A stretch of 64,000 bases of DNA from Ricinus communis (taxonomy: Eukaryota; Streptophyta; Magnoliopsida; Malpighiales; Euphorbiaceae): positions 25,258,888 through 25,322,887 of the forward strand of contig NC_063260.1 of the NCBI RefSeq assembly GCF_019578655.1, read 5' to 3'. A model generated the notes under the pieces. That model was not told the DNA's origin. It worked only from the letters and a program-made list of their open reading frames with translations, and ran no database searches. A program made the position numbers and the translations under genes. Shown in pieces: positions 20,318 to 32,620 of this stretch. Position 1 is the stretch's first letter. Every line of letters begins with the position of its first letter.

Positions 20318-23300
20318 TTATCCTCGCATCAAGTCAATGTCGCTGTGAGGGTTTCTCAGGTCAACTGACCGTGAAATGGGCCAAACGTGCATCGGGGAGG
20401 GAGTGAAACTTTGCGGTACATTTGTAGGCAGAGTTGGTTTTGGGGTAACCGATTTATCACCAGAATGGGATGCAGATTCCTTATTAATTTTGGGACGGCC
20501 AACTGGTTTGTCCTTAACTTTAGAAGCTCCATGTACAAAGCTACATGCCACCACCTGCAACAAGCAGCAACATTTATTCACCACTTCAGTAAGCATTAAC
20601 TCTTTTATCATCGATTAAAGTCACTCAAATAATCGTGTAATCTGAAATTTTAAAGCTCGATTTGATATTCTTCCATGTTTTTCATTTCAGAGTCATCCAC
20701 AAGGTTTGGTCGAGCAAATGCTGGTTTGATGAGACTCGATGTCTGAATTGCAGCTATGACCAGGTTTTATGAAAGGAATGTTAGAAAAGTTCCAAGTGGT
20801 TGATCATTCCATTCTTCGCTTTACTGTAAAGTCTGGCTCTATGAATGGCTACATAAAGTTAAAGTAATCAAAATAATACCTGGACTGGACCAGCTGCAAT
20901 AAGCATTCCAATTGCTCCTCCGATGACATGACCGTCAGGACTGGAAAGAGAAGCACTAATACCACCAGTGCGATTCCGAGGGCCACCATCTTCAGCAACC
21001 AAATAAGAACCAGACAAGCATAATATCTCAAAACGGCCCTATACAGGATAAACGTACCAAGTAAGTTTCCCCTAAGCCAATTAATGGATGCATCTCAAAT
21101 AGTAAGAAACAGCTAGGATAAAGCAAAGGGAAAATGATAATCCCAGTAGTCGAAGGAATTATGCAGGTTCGACCACATAGTAAAGTCAAGTTAGGAGTTT
21201 GATATATGCAAATTGTAATGGCAGCCCAGTTTGATCAAGGGCAGATAAGCCCAAACATATAAGCTTGTACTGACCTTAGGAAAAGGAGGAGAGAAATGGC
21301 AAGCAATTGCTGACCTTATATCATCAAGAAACGGTTTCTATTCTTTATCTTCAAGCAATGGTTCCTATTCTTTTCTTTCCAGGAACAGGACAGGGGGTCT
21401 GTTTTGGTGCAGGAAATAGCTTTGGTTGTTTTATTTTGGTGGCAGAATACATATATAGTAACTATTCCCTCTCGTCTCCACAGATACAATCTGATGAATC
21501 CAATCACCAGTATAGATTCCCTTGGAATAGAATCTTCCCTAATATAGAACAGTAGAAATAAAGAGAAAAAGTAGGGTGAGCCGAAATCAAACTATTATAG
21601 TTCCAGATGGACCAAACCAAGAGAAGTACAATCCACACTTGGGTAAAGTATATTCCTCTCAATATATCAACCCTAATTTGGCAACTGACCCCAACTCAAA
21701 TCAACATAGTAGGCATTGATGCCATCTTAACACATGTGATGAGCATCAGTCCACCATTTCCCCGAGCAAGGTTCACTGCACAGTCCGTGTAGGTTTACTC
21801 ACCCTAATTGTACATAAGGCAAATTAAAATCATACAGCTAAACTACTAAGAAAGATGAGAAAATTATTGACCAACTCTTTTTAGATTATCCCCTGTAACT
21901 TGTATCAGCATCATCTCACTTGTTGTCCCTTTAAAAATCAAACAACTATATTTAAAAATTCAACATTTGCCATCAAATGGCCCACAACTCTCCACCCACT
22001 TTAGATCAATTTTTTTTCCAAACTAAAACCTAAATCATTAAATTACCTAAACCGATAAAAAACAACTCAGATGCCAAAGATCAGAAGAACATGATTCGCC
22101 TTCTACTATTGTTTTTAGCACACACAATTAAACACAATTCATGACCTCGAAAAGGTGAACTCCATGTGCACTTACAAATATCCGTCCTCAACAAAGCATG
22201 ACCAAGAAGTGTCTTCAAAAAGTCCATTAGAACTTGCAACCTAGATCTCAATTTGAAAGCCGCCCTAAAAAATTTGGTATCAAACTTACTCAGCAATCCA
22301 ATTTCAAGTATATGAGATCACACAAATTGGTGAAATATGATCGTACTTACTGCTCCACTTGACACCCACATCACTCAATTCTTAAGCATACACATAAACA
22401 GGAAATTTCAACTTGGGATACACCGGCTGAAAGCAGCCAAACCAGTATGTGAATTTTTCTTCAACATTACCATAAGCAAACATGCACCTCCACTGTGTAC
22501 ACACAACTTTTGTGTTGACATATGATAATTTCTGTGCTCAACATCAAAATCTGCATTTCCATGATACAGATTGATGTTTCAATATTTCAGGAGATTGAGA
22601 AAATACTTGCAGATAGTAACATTAGAAATATTTTCCAGCACCCACTTTATCTTCATTTCCAAGATACAAGTTGATGTTTCCATCTTTCAAGAGACCGAGG
22701 AAATATTTGCAGATATTGACATTAGAATCATTGTCCAACCCACTTTTGACCCATCCAACCCAATACCGTGCAGCAACATATGAGCTCAGTTACCAAAATA
22801 AACACACTCAAATAGTGCCTGAAATCACAGTTACCAAATGCATTTCAAATCACCAGAACCCACAGAAATCCATCTCATCCCATACAAAACTCTGAACACA
22901 GACTCAGCCTAAACTCAAGTACTAATAAAGTCTATATTTAACCACATTCTATATTCGAGCTCTATTTCTTAAAACAAGCATCCTATGCCCAAACTTCAAG
23001 TACATAATTTAACACATTTTGCTATATAGTGGACCTTCTATTTCAAATTCATTTCAATGCCTTACTGCACCCCAATTTATTTGATTCCATCCTTTTTATA
23101 ATTGACAGATTATCAGAACCTTACTGTCCATTGTTTTTACATTTTTTGCTCACAATCTACATTTATTTTACTTCATTCCTTTTCTGGTTATTGATTTTAT
23201 TTCATTCCTTTTCTGGTTTTGAATGCAGTAATTGAGCCACAACCACATATTGGACAGGCTCTCACACCTCCAATTTTTAGCACCTCGCTATGCATCTTCA

Positions 23301-25033
23301 GAACATACATTCAAAGAACTAAAGGAAATATTCCCACAAAACATCTCTACTCACAATTATATAACCCAATTCTAGAATAAGAGACTGCTAAAACAGGGAA
23401 GACCACTAATTGAAATGCAATAGTTGAAAAAGGAAATGTGAAAAGCTGTTTGACTTCTTTAACCTCAAATGTAAGAGTGGGCCCTGAAGATGCTGGCTGA
23501 CGTAGTGTTACAGAAGAAACTGTACCAGTTCCAGACAAGATGCAAAGTGCCCTCGGCCTTTGTTGGGCAAATGATAGTACTTTTGCAACAATATCCTGCA
23601 AAAAGCAGTTGGAAAAGTTTGAAATCAACAGCCATGGAAAATCATCCGAGTGTATGCTTGCAGTTCTATGTCCAAATGTATCTTTATGAGTGAGCCAAAG
23701 TATCTCATAAATATGGACTTTTTTCCTATTTGAACAATTACACTAACAGATCTACCTTAGCTCCAACATCTACATAATAAAAAATCAACATTTGTAAGAA
23801 TCTAGGAGGCTAAAATATCATGGAAGGAAAGGAAAAAGTCTAATTATCATGGCATTATTATTTTTCCATCACAGAGAACCTCGTGAATTCAATTTAAACA
23901 TGTTAAACAAACTACAAAATCCCCAAAATTGGGGCCTAAATGGTGTTTGTAAAAGGGAAGCTTTTCTTGTTCCTATAGTCTTGCAGCCAAGAAAATATAG
24001 AAGTTATAAACCTTATGAGCAAAGGACAGAAACTCTAGAGTAAATAGCATACCTCTCCAACTCCAATGCGGATGACATGTGGTGAAAAAGCTATTCCAGC
24101 AGAACTATTCATCCACTCACCTATTACATCAATTAATCACTTCAGAAATTTAAAAGAAATCCACTAACCTCGTGTTTATTCAATGAGGACGAGGAATTCA
24201 AATCAATCAGCTATTTGATAAGTAAAGCTTCTTAAAGACAACATGTAACCACAATAGTATGCAGAAATCAAAGTCTCACATTCCTACCTTCTGTGTATCA
24301 ACGCCAAAATTTAAAACAGAAATTGCACTGTAAGTCCATTTCTAGATTTAACATCATTATTTCAATGGTACGTGCTTATAGCACTTGTGTCTTCTACTGC
24401 CGTTTATGGATCTACAATTAAGCCCTCAAGAACTAGGCATGGATTAACCTCTGGTGTCTATGGTTTAAACAATCATGCCAGAAGACGAAGATTGCCACTT
24501 AACATTACCGCAAATGTAACCGACCATCAACACAATATACATTATACCAACTTTACAGTCAACATATTCCAAACATAAAACTCACCAAGAAGAGCCAATT
24601 GCTGCTTTCTCCCAGTTCCAGGTGGCCTACCTCTAGCCCGTTTAGGGCTCAATGGATCCTGCCCTGAAGAGGGCTTAGGTTTTACTGGCAATGGAGACAA
24701 ACCCAGAGAAACCTGCCCATCCGGGGCATATTTCCGGGGTCTCCCTCTTTTCTTCTTCACTGGTTCACCCACAGGCAGCCCAGAGGGCACAGCTACGTTC
24801 ATGCCATGAACAAAATTGATATTTGACGGCTCTATTGAAAATGATGACCCAGATGAACCTGGTCTGGTATTGGAATGAGCTAGTAGATTTGGGTTTGCCA
24901 AGGGTCTGAACCCTGGTGGAGAATGAAATCCACCAGCTTGCGATCCAGACCCAGACCCACCAACCCCACCTCCTCTATGAATGTAATATGGTGTTGACCC
25001 ACTAGCTAATGCCATTGCTTCTCTTCCATCCAT
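20318..25033 (-). CDS. AT-hook motif nuclear-localized protein (AHL, type II with two AT-hooks)
   Basis: Five coding exons on the minus strand: 25033-24586, 24120-24053, 23595-23464, 21038-20880, 20554-20318; 347 residues, joins in frame with GT-AG sites. Exon 1 holds a Gly/Ser-rich N-terminus and two AT-hooks, KKKRGRPRKYAPDG and KRARGRPPGTGRKQQ, which bind the minor groove of AT-rich DNA. Exons 2-4 encode the PPC/DUF296 domain, running from FSPHVIRIGVGEDIVAKV through QRPRALCILSGTGTV and GRFEILCLSGSYL to GMLIAAGPVQVVACSF. The tail is Ser/Pro/Lys-rich. AHL proteins form trimers through PPC and bind matrix-attachment DNA to modulate transcription and growth. Two hooks plus several introns place it in the type II clade, the clade of Arabidopsis AHL1-AHL14; adjacency to a GPX8-type gene points to AHL5. 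Exon 1 starts at the first ATG after a long CT-rich leader. Confidence 0.93.
22551..22750. repeat. Diverged tandem duplication, two 100-bp units in an AHL intron
   Basis: Units 22551-22650 and 22651-22750 align without gaps (both contain CATTTCCA-GATACA, TTGATGTTTC, AAATA-TTGCAGATA and ACATTAGAA) at very roughly 75-80% identity. They sit in the 2.4-kb intron between coding exons 3 and 4 of the AHL gene. Confidence 0.7.
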
Positions 25034-25779
25034 GCATTTACTAAGAGCAGTAATGCAAGATCACAATAGCGAAAAGATCACCTTTTTCTTTCTAGTTAAT
25101 TCCTACCTCCCTTGGTTAGCTAAAGCTAGTATCTTTGGGAACTTTTAACCCTAACTTCTAACTAAATCAAATATTTTGGGGATTAGACGAAGGACAGAGC
25201 CAAAAAAGACAGTTGATGAAAGGGGTTTTGCGAGGGTTTTTCTCTTACCAGGGGAAATGCTGAGAAAACAAAAATCTCAAATTTTTAGTTTGGAAAAGAC
25301 TGAGAAAAGACGATAAAATGAAAAGCCTTAACCCCAAATCATTAAAATATCAACACAAAAGAATTTCAGAACATGGGTTTTACAGGGGTTTTTGTCTATG
25401 GAGAGAGAATCGAAACAACCCAACGAGAAATCCAACAAAAACCCAACTAGCAAAAGAGTAAAAATGAAGTTAAAAAGCAAGATTTTCCACTTTCACCATT
25501 TAATAATGAAATCAAATGTGAAGGAGAATAAAAGAAACAGGACAGTTACACCAACTTAAGAATTTATAGCACCTTGAGAAAAAAAGAAAGCCCTAGATTA
25601 TTTCAAATCTAGGGTTTTGGAGAGGAAAATTGAAGGAGGGAGCTGGTAAAGAAAAGGAAGGCATAGAAAAGACAAGAAGAAAGAGAGAAAATGAATTGAA
25701 AAATATGCAATATGTTGTGTTGTTGTGGAGCTTTTGAATTAAAGAGTTTTTCAAAGTAAAGACCTTCCCTTTTGTTTTC

Positions 25780-25800
25780 TTTATTGTTTTTATAAGTAGA
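25780..25800 (-). promoter_or_regulatory. Possible TATA box of the AHL gene
   Basis: On the minus strand CTTATAAAAAC precedes a purine/pyrimidine-biased leader of about 700 bases before the ATG. AACCCTAA (telo-box-like) lies further upstream near 25930-25940. This is positional inference only; a leader intron is possible. Confidence 0.35.
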
Positions 25801-26043
25801 GTCATGAGGAGAGAGAGAGAAATATAAGTAGCTAGCTAGTGTGTAAGTGTACGTGTTGCAAGTATTTTGACTAAAGAGTTGTGAGTAAGTGACACTGTGA
25901 CAGTGTGTGTGTGGTGGCCTACCAATCAAAGTACTAAAAACCCTAACACCACCAGATGTCCTTATCAGGTTTTACCATGTCTTAGGGCAGTGAGCCCCAT
26001 TATTTTATTTTCCTTCTTTTTTTTCTCTTTTGGTTCTTGTTTC

Positions 26044-26049
<6 letters not shown>

Positions 26050-26075
<26 letters not shown>
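26050..26075. repeat. (CT)n microsatellite
   Basis: About 13 uninterrupted CT dinucleotides upstream of the AHL gene. In plant promoters such GA/CT tracts can bind BPC/GAGA-binding factors; here that is speculative. Confidence 0.95.
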
Positions 26076-26099
26076 ACAAGTTGGGTCTGATCTGATGCT

Positions 26100-27816
26100 T
26101 TAGCTTTGCTTTTAGTTCTACTGTTACTACTTTGATGTAAATTGAGACAGAGTGAGAATAGGAGAAACCAACAAAACAATGTTCTAACAAGGGAAAGGCA
26201 TTGAATAGAGTAATTGTATATTATTTATCAAGGAAAAGAAAAAGAAAAAGAAAAAGAAAAAGAAGGGTAGTAATAATGCTTCTTGGAGAAACGTTTGCCT
26301 GGAATAATAGAATGACAATTGCCAATTGGCTACCTACTTGTCTGGTGCCCATAGACATCAAACAAAGACTTTATTTTTGGTTAATTGGAAGGTGGAACTG
26401 AGCCTAAACTTTTAATATCATGCAGTTTTTCAAATTCAAAAAGAAACAAAAGAAAATCCCCTCTTGTATTATATTCAGTGATAACATTAATGCCTAACCC
26501 CAGTGTCCCATTTAGATTTTGCGCAGATTAAGTCACTATTAATTGCCAATTTGAAGTGGTTAGAGCTTAAACACTTGAAATATTGTCATCTGATTCTCAA
26601 ATCAACAACTCGTTTTTATCTAAATTAAATAAGATTCTTCTATATATATACTTGGGGTATAATCAGACCCAAATTTTCATCTCATATGAACAACTCCCAT
26701 TAGCGAAGTAGATTTTTGTAGTTGATTATGGTAGTGTACGATCACAAGAACCGTGTAACAGCAGAAGAATAAATTAATACTCTGGTACAAATATCATAAC
26801 AGAGATTTTGTTGTAGGAAAATTATGTTCGCAGGTAGAAACACAGGTTGGTGATGCCTACCGTTTTAGTTTCTCCAAGTTACTCCACGCCAGTTCTAATT
26901 GCCAAACATTTCGCAAACACAGGCAAAACCTCTTTTCTAATTCAATCACACTGTCAACAATCACCATTGTAGATCTCTGTTAGCGGCGGAAGCCCAGAAA
27001 CCCTTAGATCTGCAATTAGATTAACAATCTATCTCAAATGGAATAAGGTGTTCTGCTTGTTATCAGCAACTCTGCAACTGCATTATCCATATGAAGAGAA
27101 AGATTCTTATTAAGAAATATCAATTTTATGTGTGCTTTTATTCATGTAAAGCGACAAAGTTGCAAATAGGATAAGTAGAGCTCCTTATTTAAATCAGTTT
27201 CTAGGATGGTAATTCTCATCTCCAAGTGAGCTGATGTATTTACTCCTCATATAATGAATTTATTGCATTATAGTTCAAGAAATGAAAAAAAAAAGACACT
27301 CATTGACCGTGATCCTATAGCCGAACACTGATAAGCATAATAAATTCGTGTACAATGTTCAGAGCCGAAGTAGCCGCTAATACAAGGGGTACACTTCAGA
27401 AGAAACAGAAATGGAAAAGATAAACGAAGAGAAAAATATCTACTTTAATTTCTTTAAAGATACTACTTATGTGCATCCAAAAGTTTTATCACCATTCCCT
27501 ATTTTGCTAGATCAATCACATTGCCTTCCGCAGTGCAGCCATATATGAGTTATCATTTCGAAAGCCACAAAATAGTGATCATCAAGATAATAACTCTTTT
27601 AAGGATTTCAAGGATTCGCAATGCAGAAATAATCCCAACTCCCAAGTGTTTGTTGGTAAGGGATTGCAGCAAGCTGTCAACAATGGTCACGAACAGACTT
27701 CATCTATTAGATTCTAGCACAATCACAACACATAATTGCTCTTTGTCAATCCGACACAGTACAGAATTCCTCTTTGTTAATCGCTAAAGATGGCACTTAC
27801 ATTTATTCCAAACTCC
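26100..27816. other. Intergenic between AHL and RuvX-like genes
   Basis: AT-rich DNA with the second microsatellite near its left end and the 3' region of the RuvX-like gene at the right. No coding segment, RNA gene or mobile element was recognised. Confidence 0.5.
26232..26264. repeat. Hexanucleotide A/G microsatellite
   Basis: Five or so perfect copies of an AAAAAG-type hexamer. Expected to be length-variable between individuals. Confidence 0.9.
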
Positions 27817-29747
27817 TTATTCTGGTGCCTCCAACTTCAGCTTCCTATTAACATAATCCAGGTACCCCTGCCATGGATCAGCGATGTTTGAATCAAGTTA
27901 GAATAGATTATTATCAAAAAAAGGAAACTTAAAAATCCCAACCTGTCCTATATCAGCTCATTTAGCTTCTGATACAATTAAAAACTAATTAAACTTTATA
28001 TTTAAGAATGCCAAACATGAACTTATTCTCACAGAAAATATCAAGTTGGAACCCTTTCTTTTTTAAGTAATGCAAGTGAGTGCCTGGACCTTTAATCTAA
28101 ACAAGGAAAAACTCCTGCAGCTAAGTAATATCCCATAGAAAAGGAATTGGTCTAATATGTTTTAAAAAGGTCGACAGTCTGAAATATTAACAATGCGAAG
28201 TTGAAATATCTTAAGACAGCAATATTAATCCTATTTGATTCTTAGTGGATGATACAAGAAAAGATACCTGAAGTATCCCAACAGCAGCAAATTTGTCCAT
28301 TATGGTTTTTGCTTCTACTGGATGCAAATCTAAAGGCTGTACTAGTAGTTCCACATTCTGCAATGACATGAACAATGAACTTCTATGCTATTAGCAACAA
28401 TTATCCAGGATGCAAATCAAAGAAAGAATGTTAATGCAGTAGAGGGAGTGAAATTTTTCGAAGTAAGAATATTAACGCAGTAGCAGTAGATGGCCAAAAT
28501 TAGTCATTTTCCAATTTCGCTTGACCAAGTACTATGGCCTGAATGGCAACAGCTTCCCCAATAAGAACCCCTCAGTATGCTTATTTAAAAAATATAACAA
28601 CGAACTGAGATTCAAGTTCAATTAAATGTTTCAATCAGCTATAAGCAATCACCTTTGATGTGAAGCACTCATCCCAGAATGTGTATTTTAAACCTTCAAG
28701 TTTCCCGATTTTTCTGAGGTCATCAATAAAAAGCTTCACGTGCAAAGCCTAATTAAGGAAGAAAATAAAATAAGAGCAGGAAGTGAGAAAGGAAAAATAA
28801 TGACTAATGAGATGATTAGATGATAGCACACATCAGGGGTACTTCGCTGTCTGTCGAAAGGATAGCCAACAACAAACCCCGCCAGCGAAAGTTCAGAGAT
28901 CTGCATGTATAGATAGGTGAATGAGTCAGATCTAAAAAATCCATATCACATATCTATCGCTCTCTAGCCTTCCCATGGCCATGCATGATGAAGGTTTACA
29001 AAATGGATAGCCATCAAGAAAAGCATTATGCCTAATCAAATGAGTACAGTTCTTCAAGCAATGATAGGTTACCTTCGCTTAAAGGCAGAAAAATGGAAGT
29101 AAAACTAAAATTAAAAGTTTTAAAGAAAAAAACATTAAAGGGCAGTGAAATGGGCCATCACATAATCTGTTGGCCAGACAAAGGGTCAACAAAAAGGAAG
29201 CAGGAGATTACAACTAGACGAACCACTGAATCCATTAGTTAATAGTTAATACTTCATAGGATACTCTAAAAGAACTCTTTTAACGCCACCAACTCCTCAA
29301 CTCCAAAAATTTGACAGAGAAATAGGACTACCCTATCAAGCGCCCCAAGCCTTGCCTCAAAATAATGAAAATAACAAATAAAAAAAAAAAAAGGAAAATA
29401 AGAATAAACAAGATATGACTCAAAAACTCACCAGACTTTGGAAATCAGTAGCCACCAAATCAATGTTTGATTTCTTCCTTAGTAGGACACTACGACAAGT
29501 ATTCACAACAGTTAATGCAACTTAAATATATTATGACTTATGATAGGACTGAATATATGAATTACAGCTTAAAACCTATACTGACATAAATACATATAAT
29601 ATACCTTAAAGGTGATGCAATTTTATTATGACGGTCTGATATTGCTAAACCCACATACTTGTCGCCGACGTCCAACCCAAGTAAGCGTCCATTTGATTTA
29701 GACTTCATCAAGTCATTGAACAAGGCAATGGGCTTCATATACTTCAT
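27817..29747 (-). CDS. RuvX/YqgF-like putative Holliday junction resolvase (RNase H fold)
   Basis: Six coding exons on the minus strand: 29747-29605, 29489-29432, 28900-28832, 28748-28653, 28357-28268, 27867-27817; 168 residues, close to the plant family length of about 170. Motifs of the fold are present in order: LLGLDVGDKYVGLAISD near residue 22, with the first catalytic Asp; IASPL; VVGYPFD; the FWDECFTSK strand with Asp-Glu; and MDKFAAVGILQGYLDY with the last Asp. Bacterial homologues act in 16S rRNA 5'-end processing and were proposed as resolvases. No clear transit peptide precedes the domain, so the compartment is unknown; an organellar role is a guess. Two upstream in-frame ATGs form a tiny reading frame ending at the start codon (see findings). 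Confidence 0.88.
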
Positions 29748-31559
29748 CTATTAACCATACGAAACATACAATGAAATCAGGTCTCGTTGTGGCATTTTCA
29801 CGAACATTTTGAGACCGTATATTTTGGGTTTTGAGTTTTGCTTAGAGAGGTGTATACTTGAAGAGTATTTATATCTTACCTTAATTGATTGTAATGTAGC
29901 TTTGTTCAACTGCTAAGATTGGTTCCCGAGCATGGAATGGCCGATACACACCGCAAACAAGTGCAGTCACAGCACCCCTAGCACAGCACTCGGTTGAACC
30001 AGAAGCTATGGCGACAGAATGTGAAACGAGCTGTCATTTTAACCAATTAATGAATGACCGTAAATCAATTTTATTTTCAGTTTTCAACGGTAAGCATGCT
30101 TTCAAGCAAAGGGAAAATAAAAAGAAAAAAAAAGGCTTAATCGCTAAAATATCCAAATATTCTCGCATTTTTCCAATTTTATTTAAATCTTTTAATTTTT
30201 GACAATTTTACCCTAATTTAAGAATTGGCTTTCCATTATATCCAACTTAGTGAAATTAAGAAATTAGCTTCTGCGTATGGATCACGTGTCCATTTAGAAA
30301 ACTGTGGACTGTAGTTTTATATTTTACCCTTTGCTTACATGGCTTTTAACCTAATATTTCCTTTTAGTCTAAAAAAATTACCTCACGTTCTTCTCTCACC
30401 AAATTTCATGATATTATCACTAAATATTTAAGAGAAAAAAACACTATTACTGTAATTCAATGGCTAAAGAACAAACCTAATAAAAAAAAAAAAAGCAAGT
30501 AACTTTTATCTTATGTTGATTATTATTATTGTAGGTTTTTGTATTAGGGTTTCAATTGATAATGATGAAAGAATGAGAGATTTCCAATTGCCCTCTCTTT
30601 TCTACACTTTTATTTATTATATTCCATGTCACAAACTTAAATAATAAATAAATATATTTTTAAATGGTAAATACGTCGTCTATGCACACGCTAATTTTTT
30701 AATTTTACTAAATTGGATATAATTAAAAGTAAATTTTTAAATTAGAACAAAGTTGGTGATTAAAATATTTGGAGGAAATTAAGAAAAGGAGAAACAATTT
30801 GAAATTTTTTAGTGATAACCAAAAAGAAATATTTTGCCACACTACAAAGTGTTAAAGAGAGAAGCAATTTTCTTAGAGCATTGATCAAAAAATGTGATAT
30901 TATTATATTAGCTGCAAAAGGAATTCTTTTGGGATTTTATATATTCATATCATCAATCTTATCAAAATATTCACATTTTTCTGAATCTCCACCACTGGAT
31001 TAGTAATATAAGGATTAAAAGTAGGTCTTGCAAAAAGTCTAAATCCGTTGTGAACTCCTAATTTATGGTTCGTTTAAAAATTAAACCAGTTAATATTATT
31101 TTTTAGAAAACATTTGATTTATATTTAAGAATCTAACGATTCGAGCCAGTTTATAATTCTGCTTCATTATTATTTAGTTTATAGTTTAACCTTGATTCAA
31201 ATTTTGAAAATTTAAAATTTTTTATCTAAAATTTATAAAATATTATATATTGTTAGATTAATATTTAAATCCATTACACTCTTTAATTCATTAGGTGTAC
31301 ATTTTATTTATAATGTTTGTTATAATAAGTACATTGATCCGTCCAAATTATGTATAAATATTTAAAAGTATTTTAAAGCTTTAATGATATATTTCTATAT
31401 ATAAAATGGTGAAAATATATGTTTTTGCCTCACTTAAGCTTAATTGTCTATTTTCAAGAATATTAGCAAAAAGAGAAAAATATAGAGCTAAAAGAAGCTT
31501 AATGTGACATATTCGTGCCAATGCCCAAAATTAAGATGCATGGACTGCTAATTATAAGG
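29748..31559. other. Intergenic, AT-rich
   Basis: Upstream region of the RuvX-like gene followed by very AT-rich DNA with homopolymer runs. No coding or structured feature was recognised. Confidence 0.5.
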
Positions 31560-32620
31560 CCCAATGGGTATTTTAGTCATTTTGTATAATTATTATGATT
31601 TATATTAAGAGTTATTTATGAGATAGTATTTGATGGAAATTAAGATACTTAAAGTCTTATCTCTTAGATAGACTTATATTAGTATACTCATCTCTAGAGA
31701 GATTTATTTAGAGGAGGACTCTCCTCTATATAAATCTCTGCAAGAAAGAAAAAAGAGGAGGGGAGGTTTCTCCTACCTGCTCTCTACACCTGCCACTATT
31801 ATTCTCTCCATAATTCTCTACAGTTTTTCATAAACACTTAGTTTTAGTTTTCATTGTTCTTTTAGGATCTAAGGAGCCTTTCAAGAAGTGGAGACTGAGG
31901 ACCAACCTTCTTCCTACTTGAAGAAATTCTGGATCTTAAGGGAGCTTTTTATTTTATTGTTTTATGTCTTTCTATTTAATACCATGATCATTGGGTTAAA
32001 TATGTTAGGCTAGTTTTCATAAGTATTTAGTTTAGTCTTTTTACTTTGTATGAACCTTGTTATTTATTTATTTAATGAATGATTTCTTTACCTTCATATC
32101 TTTATTAATTTCAGTTATTATTGTTAGTTAACCATCATATTAATTTAGCAATAGTAATTGTTATGAAAATCTTTAGGTTTAAAAGTATTAGAAACATCAT
32201 CTTTACTTTAATCTATGTTGGTATAACAAACCTAAATTGCATCATTAGCTTGAGTGATTTAGGGAAAAGGCACATCACCATCTCATTCATTAGATCAGGC
32301 TTAAAGTAAAACAAGGAGATTACTAAGTAAATGGCTAGATTAAATACTATTTTTAGCATATAGTTTTAGATCATAAGCATTTGCATTTGCATTGCATATT
32401 TATTTATTGTTTAGTTACTTTGCTTTATGACCATTATCCTCTTAAACATACGATTTAGAGTGTTTAAATTTACTTTTATTGTTTTGTGTTGATAAGTAGT
32501 TTTTATAATAAGTGGCCTTATAGTTCATTGAGATATCGACCTCGTGGTGAACTTACCCTTACTATAGGAACGGTTCGTGCACTTGCGAGTACTAAAGAAG
32601 ACACATCATACATGTTACAT
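31560..32620 (+). mobile_element. Probable LTR or solo-LTR remnant of a Ty3-type retrotransposon
   Basis: The segment has the architecture of a long terminal repeat: an AT-rich start with GGGTATTTTAGTCATTTTGT, a TATA box in CTCTATATAAATCTCTGC at about 31723-31740, a transcript-like CT-rich stretch, and near the right end GATATCGACCTCGTGGTGAA...GTGCACTTGCGAGTAC. The last motif recalls one commonly seen near LTR ends of plant Tat/Athila-type elements. No partner repeat, primer-binding site, gag or pol follows, so it is a remnant or solo LTR. Exact ends and target duplication could not be fixed. Confidence 0.4.
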
